DNA of 64,000 bases from Paraferrimonas haliotis (lineage in GTDB: Bacteria; Pseudomonadota; Gammaproteobacteria; Enterobacterales; Shewanellaceae): assembly GCF_002282895.1 (NCBI RefSeq), contig NZ_NRRB01000001.1:558001-622000 (forward strand), read 5' to 3'. The notes under the pieces were generated by a model. That model worked only from the letters and a program-made list of their open reading frames with translations. It had not been told where the DNA came from and made no database searches. Positions 54,805 to 63,825 of this stretch are shown piece by piece; position 1 is the stretch's first letter, and the number at the start of each line of letters is the position of its first letter. A program made the position numbers and the translations under genes.

Positions 54805-54966
54805 CCTTCCCTTGTAGGTAATAATTTTTAATTATGATATCTACGACGAAAAAATTTTCCAATAGTAAGCTGAAGTTTTATCGATAAAGAAAACTACTTC
54901 TCATTAAATGCTGGCAATATTTAATTAACAGTTTTTTGGTCATTTTTATCGATTCGGGAGTCATAA

Positions 54967-55950
54967 ATGTCAGCTTTACCAACCTTAGCCAGTCAGCATC
55001 AACCTCAAGTTCAAAGTCGCGGTAAAGTTTTTGATGACATCACTCAAACCATTGGCTGCACACCATTGGTGCGGTTGAGCCGATTTGCCAAAGCGCATCA
55101 GTTGCACGGCGAAGTGTTGGCAAAAATTGAATCCTTTAATCCGGCAGGCTCTATCAAAGATCGCCCAGCGATGGCAATGATTGAAGCGATGATCGCTAAC
55201 GGCACTATTGGCCCTGACACAGAAATTATTGAAGCAACGTCGGGAAATAACGGGGTAGCGTGCGCTTGGATCTGTGCCATGAAAAAGATTCCTCTTACCA
55301 TTGTTATTCCAGAGCATATGTCTATCGAGCGACGTAAGCTGATTCAATTATACGGTGCCAAGCTAGAGCTGACGCCAAAAGCGCTTGGAACCAAAGGCGC
55401 TATTGATCGTTGCAAAGAAATGATCGCTGAACGTCCAAACGCTGTGATGCTGGATCAGTTCAGCAATAGCGCTAACGCCAACATGCACGCCCATAGTACT
55501 GCCGAAGAAATCTGGCACGATACTCATGGTAAAGTGGATATTTTAATTGCGGGTGTTGGCACCGGTGGTACCATTTCTGGCATCGCCGCGACCTTAAAGG
55601 AGCGTAACCCGAATTTGCATGTGGTGGCGGTTGAACCCGCTTCGTGTCCGGTTATTTCAGAAGGTCGCAGTGGGGTGCATAAACTGCAAGGACTGAGCTC
55701 TGGTCACATCCCAGACATTTTGCGATTGGACCTAATTGATGAAGTTATGACGGTAACCAATGAAGATGCCCTTGAGCAGGCAAGAGTTATTGCTCAACAG
55801 GAAGGATTGCCGGTTGGAATTAGCTCTGGCGCCGCGTTAAATGCTTGCAAGCGCGTGGCGGCTAGACTCGACAGTAAAGGTAAGTCCATCGTAACCATTT
55901 TGGCGGACAACGCTGAGCGTTACATTAGCACCGAGCTGTTCGACTTCTAG
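54967..55950 (+). CDS. PLP-dependent cysteine synthase family protein
   Basis: 327 residues, fold type II PLP enzyme. The Schiff-base lysine is Lys64 in NPAGSIKDRP; the asparagine loop EATSGNNGVACAW binds substrate, and GVGTGGTISG binds PLP phosphate. It resembles CysK/CysM (O-acetylserine sulfhydrylase), with an N-terminal extension of about 20 residues; a cystathionine-beta-synthase-like or other beta-replacement activity is possible. The divergent AsnC-type gene suggests amino-acid-dependent control. Confidence 0.85.
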   Translation: MSALPTLASQHQPQVQSRGKVFDDITQTIGCTPLVRLSRFAKAHQLHGEVLAKIESFNPAGSIKDRPAMAMIEAMIANGTIGPDTEIIEATSGNNGVACAWICAMKKIPLTIVIPEHMSIERRKLIQLYGAKLELTPKALGTKGAIDRCKEMIAERPNAVMLDQFSNSANANMHAHSTAEEIWHDTHGKVDILIAGVGTGGTISGIAATLKERNPNLHVVAVEPASCPVISEGRSGVHKLQGLSSGHIPDILRLDLIDEVMTVTNEDALEQARVIAQQEGLPVGISSGAALNACKRVAARLDSKGKSIVTILADNAERYISTELFDF

Positions 55951-55966
55951 GCTGCAGGGGCTTACG

Positions 55967-56515
55967 TTAGTGTATGCCAATGCTTAATAGGGTGCTTTCG
56001 GTTGCGCTGTTGTAGCCCAGCGCAATCACCCAACCTTGACTAAATGCATATTTTAGTCCAGTTTCAGCACCCCATTTTACGTCTGTCGACTTAAACCATT
56101 GCGGTTCAGCGCCCTCCATCATGGGCATGATTTGGCTTTGCTCTTGGGTAATATCTTGCAGATAAGCTGCGCCACCATATACGCTTAAACCGGCGGTAAT
56201 GGAGTAGCTGAGACCAAAGCGCCACATCCTATCTTGCCTTTTAAAATTGACGCCATCGTCTTGCCACTTATTTTGTTTGGATTGAGCGTAACCTAAGTAG
56301 TAACCCCAATTAGGATAATCCCAATCGTAGTGATGCGGCGCTATCGTCAACCCATACATTTTTTGCTCCGCTGCATAGTAATCCGCCATCAAAGCAATAA
56401 ACATGGGCTTGTCCGGTTTCGTCGTGCTCGTTTGCATATTGGTGGGCATGTTCGCCATCGCTGAGGTCGAGAGGGTAGCGCCAATAATCACAACAATCGC
56501 GGTTACAAACTTCAT
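55967..56515 (-). CDS. Hypothetical small outer-membrane barrel protein
   Basis: About 182 residues. A signal peptide (MKFVTAIVVIIGATLSTSAMA) is followed by aromatic-rich alternating strands (WGYYLGYAQSK, WRFGLSYSITAGLSVYGGAAYL, WVIALGYNSAT) and a terminal LLSIGIH strand, suggesting a barrel of about eight strands. ATG at 56515 follows a GGAAG site; the frame to 56533 adds six unlikely residues. The family is not recognised. The 316-nt gap to the fused formate dehydrogenase must contain both divergent promoters; nothing else was recognised there. Confidence 0.7.
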   Translation of the reverse strand: MKFVTAIVVIIGATLSTSAMANMPTNMQTSTTKPDKPMFIALMADYYAAEQKMYGLTIAPHHYDWDYPNWGYYLGYAQSKQNKWQDDGVNFKRQDRMWRFGLSYSITAGLSVYGGAAYLQDITQEQSQIMPMMEGAEPQWFKSTDVKWGAETGLKYAFSQGWVIALGYNSATESTLLSIGIH

Positions 56516-56831
56516 AGCAGACTTCCAAACCAAAATTAGGTGGCGAATTATCGGGCACAGGTGAATGGCTAATCAAGGTGCTTCCTCTAGAAAGGTGATT
56601 TTAGCGCCTAAATGTAATCACTTTGTAACCTTTGGGTTGGTTTTCAGTTGTTAATTCCTAGGTAACTGGTCGGCTCAGACAAGAAAAACTCGATCCGGAT
56701 CCCTTTCTACTCATTGATTGAGGTAAAGGACACAAAAGGTGGGAACGCTAGCTGGTAGAATTTACCTAATTATATCCAGTAGCAGCCAATAACTAGCAGC
56801 AGCCCATACTAGAAAAGCAGGTGAATAAGAT

Positions 56832-59800
56832 ATGCCTAGGTTAACCATAAATGGACAAACGATTGAAGTTCAAGCCGGATTGAGTTTGGTTGAAACGGCC
56901 AGTCGTCATGGCATCGACATTCCACACTTATGTGAGCATGGCGTCTTTGATCAAGTTGCCGGTACAGAGCATGTGTGCGATTTAACCCAGGTGCTATTAA
57001 CCCATAATGGCGAATCCCGCCTAGTACGAGGCTGTCAAACCGAAGCGATGGATGGGATGGAGGTCGTGAGTCAGACCTCGGAATTACAGCAGCATCGCCA
57101 ACAACTGCTGAAAGAAGTCTTGAGCGACCACTTTGCCGATTGCGAAGCACCTTGTAAAAGCGCCTGTCCAGCGGGTGTCGATGTGCAGTCATATTTATAT
57201 CATATTGGCCGAGGTGACCATAAAGAAGCGGTAAAAGTTATTAAGGAAACCTTGCCACTGCCGTTGTCCATAGGTCGTGTGTGTCCTGCCTTTTGTGAGG
57301 CCGAGTGTCGTCGTGGCGCTGTGGACGAGCCGATTGCCATTAGGCAACTTAAACGCCACGCAGCAGACATTGATTTGCATGACGTACAGTCCTACGTGCC
57401 ACCAAAACAAGCGGATAAAGGTAAATCCATTGCCGTGATTGGCTCAGGGCCGGCTGGGTTAACCGCTGGCTATTATTTGTCTAATCAGGGCTATCAAGTA
57501 CAGATTATTGAGTCCATGCCTAAGGCGGGTGGCTGGTTGCGTTACGGCATCCCTGAGTATCGATTGCCGAAAGACATCTTAGATAAAGAAATCGATTTGT
57601 TGTGCCAAAATGGCATGGAGATCAAAACCAATACGCGTTTAGGTAAAGACGTTAGCCTTAATGATTTACTTGAGCAAAACGATGCCGTGTGTATCGCTGT
57701 TGGCGCTCAAAAAGCGGTGCCTTTAGATTATCCAGGCAGTGATTTTGAAGGGTGTTATTTAGGGGTTGATTACCTGCGGGATCATGCTACTGAAAAACGC
57801 ATGAAGACAGGTAAAAAAGTAGCGGTCATTGGTGGTGGAAATACCGCCATTGATTGTGCTCGCACCGCCATTAGAGAGGGTGCCGACGTAACCTTAATTT
57901 ACCGTCGCGACCGTGATGCCATGCCTGCTGAACCCTATGAAATTGAAGAAGCAGAGCAAGAAGGGGTTAAATTTCACTTTCTCACCAATCCCATTGAAAA
58001 CCAGGCCGACGCTGAAGGCCGAGTAAAAAGCATTACCTTTGATATTATGGCACTCGGCGCCCCTGATGATTCGGGTCGACGTTCGCCTAAAAAGACCGGC
58101 GAAACCTTCACTGAGGCGTTTGATACGGTCATTGCTGCGGTATCGCAACAAACAGACTTAGATTTTCTTCATCAGCCAGGTCAACATCTTACTCAGGGCA
58201 AACTTGAGTTGAGCCGCTGGCAAACCTTTATTGGCTGCGAACAAACCATGTCCAGTGGTATTGATAAATTGTTCGTGATTGGTGATTCTCGGCGCGGTCC
58301 TGCAACTGCAGTAGAAGCGGTTGCCGATGGTCGGGTTGCCGCCGATGCCATTAATGGTTACCTCACCGAAGGCTTGATGTGTGAACTGTATAAGCAGCCG
58401 TTTAACAGTCGTAAAGCGGCTAAGCTGAGCGAGTTGAAGACGGAAATCTACGCCAGTGTTTCGCCAAAAAATCGTGAGCAAATGCCCCATTTAAATTTAG
58501 CCAATCGCATTAAAACCTTTAATGAGGTTGAGCTGGGATTTGTGGGTGATGAGGAAGCTCGCGCCGAGGCGAAAAGGTGTTTGGAGTGTGCCTGCCAAGT
58601 CAATTCAAATTGTTCACTAAGAGATTACGCCACGTCTCATCAAGTGGATTGGAAAGCGTTAGATACCACCAACCAACGTCAACATGTGGAAGACCACTCC
58701 AGTGCCTTTATCGATTTTGATGCGAATCGTTGCATCAGTTGCGGTGCTTGCGTGCAGGTGTGCCATCAGCAAGCGGGACATAAAGCCATTAGCTTCCAGA
58801 AAGATTGCTACAGTGCCGAGCCGCAAGCGCAGGTACAGCGCAGCGCTCCCCGAGCTGGATTTAAAGCCACCATGGCGGATAGCGATTGTGTGCAATGCGG
58901 CAGCTGTGTTCAAGTGTGCCCAACCGGTGCGCTGGTGGACTCGCAGCAACGCACTCAAGGCCAAGCCGCTGTTGACTCGGTAACAGAAACCGTGTGCAGC
59001 TATTGCGGCGTTGGCTGTCGAATTGAATTGCATGTGGATAAAGACAACAACCGCATTACCAAAGTTAACGGCGCTGTTGTGAACGGTGTTAACCGTCATT
59101 CCTTGTGCGTAAAAGGCCGCTATGGTTTCGATTTTGTCGCAAGTCCAGAACGGCTAACCCAACCTTTGGTTCGTAAAAACGGCGAACTGGTGCCAGCGTC
59201 TTGGGGCGAAGCCATCGACGTTGTTGCCAGCAACCTGTCCAGAATTCGCGCCGAGCACGGTGGCGAGTCCATTGCGGCATTCGCTTCTGCTAAAGCAACC
59301 AACGAAGATAACTATTTGATTCAAAAGTGGGTAAGAGCGGAGCTTGGCAGCAACAACATCGACCATTGTGCCCGATTATGCCATGCCAGTACGGTATCGG
59401 GGTTATACGACAGCCTTGGTTCTGGTGCCATGACCAATAACATGGACGATATCTACAATGCTGATTTAATTTTCGTCATTGGCTCTGATACCACGGTTGC
59501 GCACCCCATTATTGCCGCTAAGATACGTGATGCCGTGCGTCACCATAACAGTCGTCTTGTGGTAGCGGATCCCAAAAAGATTGAGCTTAAGCAAGATGCT
59601 CACTTAGCTTTGCAACATACCCCCGGCAGCGATGTCTTGCTGCTTAATGGCCTCATGCAGCAATTGATTAATCGCGACGCGCTTGATCATCAATACCTTG
59701 AGCAGCATGCTGAAAACCTAACCGCAACCCTTGCAGAGCTGAGCAGTGACGCTTATTCCTTGGAGGCGGTGAGTAAGGGCACCGGCCTGTCGGTAGCGCA

Positions 59801-61028
59801 GCTGACACAACTGGCGGATGAGTTCGCTAATGCTGAGCGCATCAGTGTGGTGTATGCCATGGGAATCACTCAGCACACCACTGGCCACGATAACGTATTG
59901 TCGATAGCTAACCTGCAAATTTTAACGGGTAACCTTGGCCGCCCCGGCAGTGCCATTATGCCGCTTCGAGGGCAGTCTAACGTGCAAGGTGCGTGTGACA
60001 TGGGTGGTTTGCCAGACTACTTGCCAGGCTATCAAAAAGTCAGTAATCCACAGGTGATAGAGCGTTTCGAGCAACATTGGCAAACTGACCTCAATTCTAC
60101 TCAGGGGTTAACGGTGACCGAAGTGGTCAGCGGCTTGAATCATGGCTCAATAAAAGCGCTGTACGTTATGGGCGAGAATCCGGTGCTATCGGACCCGGAT
60201 CAAACCCATGTTATCAGTGGCCTTAACAAAGCTGAGCTGCTGGTGGTGCAGGATATTTTCCTAACCGAAACCGCTCAATTGGCTGACGTGGTGCTACCAG
60301 CGTTTGCTTTTGCAGAGAAAGAAGGGCACGTCACTAACACCGAACGTCGAGTACAACCGTTGCAGCCTGCGGTGAATGCTCCAGGCCAGGCGCTGCCGGA
60401 TTGGCAAATCATTCAACTTGTGGCTAACGCCATGGGGGCGAATTGGAGCTATGCCAATGAACGGGCTATTTGGGAAGAAATTAACCACGTAACCCCACAA
60501 TATCATGGCATTGCATGGCAACGCCTGCGTCCAGGCGGTGATCGTCCACAAGGCATCCAATGGCCATGTAAGGACGAGTCACATCCAGGGACTGCGATTT
60601 TGCATCAAAACGGAGCGGTTCGAGGAAAGGCTAAGTTGCACCCAGTAAGCTTTAGAATGGCGGCGGAGCTGCCCGATGCTGAGTATCCGTTTATGCTGTC
60701 GACGCACCGCCAGTTACAACAGTTCCATACGGGTACCATGACGCGTAAGACACCGGGGCTCGATACCCTTGCTCAGGCACAGGTGATGGTGTCGGTGGAA
60801 GATGCGGAGCGTTTAGGGCTAACGAATTCACAGTCGGTTCGTTTGGTCTCTCGTCGAGGTAGCATTGAAACTAAAGCCTTTATTACAAAACGAGCTCAAC
60901 CGGGCGTGGTCTTTATGCCGTTCCATTTTGCAGAGGCTGCGGCCAATGTGTTGACTCACAGTGAAGTGGATCCGGTGGCTAAAATTCCAGAGTTTAAAGT
61001 GAGTGCGGTTCGACTCGAAGTTTGTTAG
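56832..61028 (+). CDS. Formate dehydrogenase alpha chain fused to a GltD-like flavoprotein
   Basis: 1398 residues with five parts. (1) Residues 1-80 are a 2Fe-2S ferredoxin-like domain, but the usual CxxC reads TEHVC, so only three of four cysteines remain (LCEHG, HVC, RGC). (2) About 100-190: GltD-type 4Fe-4S helical domain. (3) About 200-520: FAD (VIGSGPAGLTAGYYL) and NAD(P)H (VIGGGNTAIDCARTA with RRDR, favouring NADPH) domains. (4) About 630-700: two 4Fe-4S motifs (CISCGACVQVCH and CVQCGSCVQVCP). (5) From about 715 a molybdopterin/tungstopterin formate dehydrogenase domain (CSYCGVGCR cluster). Cys850 in HCARLCH, encoded by TGC, aligns with selenocysteine 140 of FdhF, and His851 follows. 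The likely reaction is formate oxidation with internal transfer to NAD(P)+. An AGGTGA site precedes the ATG. No maturation genes are adjacent. Confidence 0.9.
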   Translation: MPRLTINGQTIEVQAGLSLVETASRHGIDIPHLCEHGVFDQVAGTEHVCDLTQVLLTHNGESRLVRGCQTEAMDGMEVVSQTSELQQHRQQLLKEVLSDHFADCEAPCKSACPAGVDVQSYLYHIGRGDHKEAVKVIKETLPLPLSIGRVCPAFCEAECRRGAVDEPIAIRQLKRHAADIDLHDVQSYVPPKQADKGKSIAVIGSGPAGLTAGYYLSNQGYQVQIIESMPKAGGWLRYGIPEYRLPKDILDKEIDLLCQNGMEIKTNTRLGKDVSLNDLLEQNDAVCIAVGAQKAVPLDYPGSDFEGCYLGVDYLRDHATEKRMKTGKKVAVIGGGNTAIDCARTAIREGADVTLIYRRDRDAMPAEPYEIEEAEQEGVKFHFLTNPIENQADAEGRVKSITFDIMALGAPDDSGRRSPKKTGETFTEAFDTVIAAVSQQTDLDFLHQPGQHLTQGKLELSRWQTFIGCEQTMSSGIDKLFVIGDSRRGPATAVEAVADGRVAADAINGYLTEGLMCELYKQPFNSRKAAKLSELKTEIYASVSPKNREQMPHLNLANRIKTFNEVELGFVGDEEARAEAKRCLECACQVNSNCSLRDYATSHQVDWKALDTTNQRQHVEDHSSAFIDFDANRCISCGACVQVCHQQAGHKAISFQKDCYSAEPQAQVQRSAPRAGFKATMADSDCVQCGSCVQVCPTGALVDSQQRTQGQAAVDSVTETVCSYCGVGCRIELHVDKDNNRITKVNGAVVNGVNRHSLCVKGRYGFDFVASPERLTQPLVRKNGELVPASWGEAIDVVASNLSRIRAEHGGESIAAFASAKATNEDNYLIQKWVRAELGSNNIDHCARLCHASTVSGLYDSLGSGAMTNNMDDIYNADLIFVIGSDTTVAHPIIAAKIRDAVRHHNSRLVVADPKKIELKQDAHLALQHTPGSDVLLLNGLMQQLINRDALDHQYLEQHAENLTATLAELSSDAYSLEAVSKGTGLSVAQLTQLADEFANAERISVVYAMGITQHTTGHDNVLSIANLQILTGNLGRPGSAIMPLRGQSNVQGACDMGGLPDYLPGYQKVSNPQVIERFEQHWQTDLNSTQGLTVTEVVSGLNHGSIKALYVMGENPVLSDPDQTHVISGLNKAELLVVQDIFLTETAQLADVVLPAFAFAEKEGHVTNTERRVQPLQPAVNAPGQALPDWQIIQLVANAMGANWSYANERAIWEEINHVTPQYHGIAWQRLRPGGDRPQGIQWPCKDESHPGTAILHQNGAVRGKAKLHPVSFRMAAELPDAEYPFMLSTHRQLQQFHTGTMTRKTPGLDTLAQAQVMVSVEDAERLGLTNSQSVRLVSRRGSIETKAFITKRAQPGVVFMPFHFAEAAANVLTHSEVDPVAKIPEFKVSAVRLEVC

Positions 61029-61147
61029 GCGTGTTGTTTATTTGCACAATGTGGCGAAGAAGCGTTCGGCGCTGAACTCGGGTTAGTCATAATTGATTAA
61101 AAAGAGTGCGAATGATCCACTATTCGCGAAATTACTTAAAAAAAGCG

Positions 61148-61176
61148 TTGACCTAAAGAGGTGTAATTAGCATAAT
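61148..61176 (+). promoter_or_regulatory. Promoter of the tRNA cluster
   Basis: -35 TTGACC (61148-61153), 17-bp spacer, -10 CATAAT (61171-61176), then a GC-rich discriminator ACGCCCCGC typical of stringently controlled stable-RNA promoters. The first tRNA starts 40 nt downstream. Confidence 0.85.
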
Positions 61177-61215
61177 ACGCCCCGCTCCCAATGAGGAGCA
61201 GACAGAAATGTCGAT

Positions 61216-61292
61216 GGCTATGTAGCTCAGCTGGTTAGAGCACAGCACTCATAATGCTGGGGTCGCAGGTTCAAGTCCCGCCATAGCCACCA
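61216..61292 (+). tRNA. tRNA-Met (CAT), elongator, copy 1
   Basis: 77 nt with encoded CCA. Acceptor GGCTATG / CATAGCC, anticodon CAT in the ACTCATAAT loop, T loop GGTTCAAGTCC. It closely matches E. coli elongator metT rather than initiator or lysidine-Ile tRNA. It is first of a Met-Leu-Gln triplet that is repeated once. Confidence 0.95.
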
Positions 61293-61321
61293 TCTTGTTT
61301 AGATGTAAAATAAACAACAGT

Positions 61322-61406
61322 GCGGGAGTGGCGGAATTGGTAGACGCACCAGATTTAGGTTCTGGCGCCGCAAGGTGTGAGAGTTCAAGTCTCTCCTCCC
61401 GCACCA
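61322..61406 (+). tRNA. tRNA-Leu (TAG), copy 1
   Basis: 85 nt, class II with a long variable arm (GCGCCGCAAGGTGTG region). Acceptor GCGGGAG / CTCCCGC, anticodon TAG, encoded CCA. It resembles E. coli leuW. Confidence 0.95.
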
Positions 61407-61412
61407 TACAAC

Positions 61413-61487
61413 TGGGGTATCGCCAAGCGGTAAGGCACCGGGTTTTGATCTCGGCATTCACAGGTTCAAATCCTGTTACCCCAGCCA
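61413..61487 (+). tRNA. tRNA-Gln (TTG), copy 1
   Basis: 75 nt. Acceptor TGGGGTA / TACCCCA, anticodon TTG in the GTTTTGATC loop, encoded CCA. Resembles E. coli glnU. Confidence 0.95.
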
Positions 61488-61529
61488 TATTCTTGATGCA
61501 ACGCATCACGGCTATTTACGGACGATAGC

Positions 61530-61606
61530 GGCTATGTAGCTCAGCTGGTTAGAGCACAGCACTCATAATGCTGGGGTCGCAGGTTCAAGTCCCGCCATAG
61601 CCACCA
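61530..61606 (+). tRNA. tRNA-Met (CAT), elongator, copy 2
   Basis: Identical by eye to the copy at 61216. It is the first gene of the second triplet, 314 nt downstream. Confidence 0.95.
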
Positions 61607-61639
61607 TCTTGCTAAGATGTAAAAACAAGCAGACAATTT

Positions 61640-61724
61640 GCGGGAGTGGCGGAATTGGTAGACGCACCAGATTTAGGTTCTGGCGCCGCAAGGTGTGAGA
61701 GTTCAAGTCTCTCCTCCCGCACCA
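61640..61724 (+). tRNA. tRNA-Leu (TAG), copy 2
   Basis: Identical by eye to the copy at 61322; class II, encoded CCA. Confidence 0.95.
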
Positions 61725-61730
61725 CATACT

Positions 61731-61805
61731 TGGGGTATCGCCAAGCGGTAAGGCACCGGGTTTTGATCTCGGCATTCACAGGTTCAAATCCTGTTACCCC
61801 AGCCA
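61731..61805 (+). tRNA. tRNA-Gln (TTG), copy 2
   Basis: Identical by eye to the copy at 61413. Last gene of the tRNA operon; a terminator begins 4 nt later. Confidence 0.95.
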
Positions 61806-61808
61806 CAT

Positions 61809-61838
61809 AAAAAAACCACCTGTTAGGTGGTTTTTTTA
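61809..61838 (+). terminator. Terminator of the tRNA operon
   Basis: A-rich stem AACCACCT / AGGTGGTT with a 3-nt loop, followed by seven T residues. It could also serve the convergent TetR gene. Confidence 0.85.
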
Positions 61839-61859
61839 TGCCTAAATTACGTTACTCGC

Positions 61860-62498
61860 TTAAGCGACCAAACGCTCTTCTTTTGACTCCAATTTAAGGT
61901 AATCGCTCCACAAAGGTTTGCTGCAGTTTTTCACGCCGAGCAACTGATATAAGGCGTAGCAAAAGTGATCAAATTGCTGCTCTTGTAAAGGGTGATTGTC
62001 GTTAGCCCAGTTAATTTTAGTGCCGGTAATAAAGTGACTTACAATCATTTCTCGATTGTAGCCTTGCGGTGGTGCTATTTGAGCAATCATTTGAGCGTTC
62101 CAAGCGTTATACTGCGCTTCGGCTTCTAAATACAGATTACGATAGGCTTCACTGGCACCGGCTAGCGTACTGTCACTGGCGTTAAGTCGAGCGAGTGGGT
62201 GCAGGTTATCGAGTTGCAGACCGCGTAAATAAGAAAAATGATGGATGGCATAGGCGTGCAATGGATTGTCGATGGCTTCAAATTGTTGCTTGGCAGTGCT
62301 TAAGCGATACTGATAATCGTCGGCGGCCAGAGAGAGTTGTAAATCCGCCTCATTGGGAAACTGATTATAGATGCTGCCTCGAGAGAGCTGACAGACCTTC
62401 ATAAGGTGGTTTCGCCTGAGAATGAACTCCCGCTCTCCCACAATAGAACGCCTGGCTAACTTAGTTAGAAACTCTCTTCGATTTTCCCAACTGCTCAT
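61860..62498 (-). CDS. TetR-like transcriptional regulator
   Basis: About 212 residues. The N-terminal helix-turn-helix (FILRRNHLMKVCQLSRGSIYNQFPNEADL, about 30-60) has the TetR-like SRGSIYNQFPN recognition helix, but the region before it is less typical (EFILRRN). A helical ligand domain follows. ATG at 62498 has AAGGAG 8 nt upstream, so the upstream frame to 62537 was not used. It is divergent from a LysR regulator across 116 bp. The ligand is unknown. Confidence 0.75.
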   Translation of the reverse strand: MSSWENRREFLTKLARRSIVGEREFILRRNHLMKVCQLSRGSIYNQFPNEADLQLSLAADDYQYRLSTAKQQFEAIDNPLHAYAIHHFSYLRGLQLDNLHPLARLNASDSTLAGASEAYRNLYLEAEAQYNAWNAQMIAQIAPPQGYNREMIVSHFITGTKINWANDNHPLQEQQFDHFCYALYQLLGVKNCSKPLWSDYLKLESKEERLVA

Positions 62499-62614
62499 GG
62501 TTAACTCCTTGCAAAATAAACGGCTGCCTAGCCTCACAGTTCAAGAGTAACACTGTTAAAAATGTGCCGATATTGAGTAATAATGATGGCATCATTAGCA
62601 AAAGTGATTGCATC

Positions 62615-63478
62615 ATGTTAAAAACAGAGTTGCTCGAGACATTTGTCACAGTTTGCGAAACAGGTAACTTTTCTAAAGCGGCGGAGATCGTTTGTAGAAG
62701 CCAGTCGGCCTTAAGTTTGCAAATTAAAAAGCTAGAAGAGAACGTAGGGCAACAGCTGTTACTGCGGGATAACAAGGGCGTACAAATCACTCCAGCGGGG
62801 GAAACCTTGTTGGCCTATGCCAAACGCATGTTGGCGCTGTCAAATGAAGCGCTTGAAGATCTTAACGGCAACGTTAGCAGCAAAGAAATACGGTTAGGGG
62901 TACCCACAGACTACATTAACTGTTACCTAAACTCTAAATTGCTGGAATTCATTAAAAAGTTTACCGACATACAGTTGCACATAGACACAGATGTAAGCGG
63001 TAACCTGCTGAATCGTCTTAATAATGACGAGTTTGACGTGATTGTCGCCACGAACTGGCAAGTGCCGGAACACGGTGAGCTGCTGTTTGAACGACGCTTT
63101 GTTTGGGTTGCTGCCGCCCAATCGCAACTCCTAAACAAACCCGCTTACGACGTTGCTTTATACCCCGAAAACTGCCCAATTCGCGTGCAAGTATTTGCCA
63201 ACCACAGCTTAACCTTGAAACCCATTAGCGTACTGCTCTCGTCGCCATCGCCAGTGGCATTGTGTATGGCCGTTGAAAATGATCTAGTGGTAGCCCCCAT
63301 CGCTGAATTTCGGGTAACCAACAAGATGCAAATCTTGGATCCAGAACAACATCAACTGCCCAAGTTACCCATGTTTAATGAATCCATCTATTGCAACCCC
63401 AACAGCACCTCGCCAGAGCTCGAACAACTCATTCAACTGATTCGCTCCAGCAAAGAAGAACTCATCCAATGCCGCTAA
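62615..63478 (+). CDS. LysR-type transcriptional regulator
   Basis: About 287 residues, normal LysR length. Helix-turn-helix NFSKAAEIVCRSQSALSLQIKKLEENVGQQLLLRD and a two-lobed effector domain (IRLGVPTDYINCYLN onward). The ATG at 62615 is chosen because MLKTELLETFVTV is the family's usual N-terminus; the frame to 62564 is too long. Divergent from the TetR gene; the target is unclear. An intergenic repeat element follows the stop. Confidence 0.9.
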   Translation: MLKTELLETFVTVCETGNFSKAAEIVCRSQSALSLQIKKLEENVGQQLLLRDNKGVQITPAGETLLAYAKRMLALSNEALEDLNGNVSSKEIRLGVPTDYINCYLNSKLLEFIKKFTDIQLHIDTDVSGNLLNRLNNDEFDVIVATNWQVPEHGELLFERRFVWVAAAQSQLLNKPAYDVALYPENCPIRVQVFANHSLTLKPISVLLSSPSPVALCMAVENDLVVAPIAEFRVTNKMQILDPEQHQLPKLPMFNESIYCNPNSTSPELEQLIQLIRSSKEELIQCR

Positions 63479-63504
63479 GGCGGTATTGGAGAGGTGATAG
63501 GAAC

Positions 63505-63722
63505 GAGCGCAAGGTGTATTGAGCCTCTTGAAAAACGCTGTGAATACATCCCTGTACGCTCGCAAATTCATCCCTGAATTTGATCGTTTTCTTAAGGCTC
63601 AATACACCTTGCGCTCATCAGCAATCACCGCTCTGGTAACACGCTGTGAATACATCCCTATACGCTCGCAAATTCATCCCTGATTTTGATCGTTTTCTTA
63701 AGCTTCGATCAACCTTGCGCTC
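63505..63722. repeat. Intergenic repeat: two 82-nt direct copies plus a 21-nt perfect inverted arm
   Basis: Copies at 63535-63616 and 63641-63722 begin ACGCTGTGAATACATCCCT and end CCTTGCGCTC, with few mismatches. Positions 63505-63525 are the exact reverse complement of 63596-63616, so copy 1 is bracketed by a 21-bp inverted repeat. Each copy contains the hairpin AAATTCA-TCCC-TGAATTT or a one-base variant. This is a REP/MITE-like element with no transposase nearby. Confidence 0.8.
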
Positions 63723-63747
63723 TCCAACAGCTCACTTCTCGTAAACG

Positions 63748-63775
63748 AAAAAAGCCGGTACGTTAACTACCGGCT
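63748..63775 (-). terminator. Terminator of the cytochrome gene
   Basis: On the minus strand the perfect stem AGCCGGTA / TACCGGCT with a 7-nt loop is followed by six T residues, about 50 nt after the cytochrome stop. Confidence 0.85.
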
Positions 63776-63825
63776 ATGTGTGGCAAATAGTGCCCAAGGT
63801 TAAATCGCAGGATAGTTCCTATTAG

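Noticed and set aside
59361-59390. Selenocysteine codon in the formate dehydrogenase
   Set aside because: The active-site codon is TGC (Cys850), not TGA, and the frame is continuous.
61249-61806. Minus-strand frames of 60-86 codons across the tRNAs
   Set aside because: They are antisense readings of tRNA genes, a common false annotation (the MAGATGLEPATPAL type).
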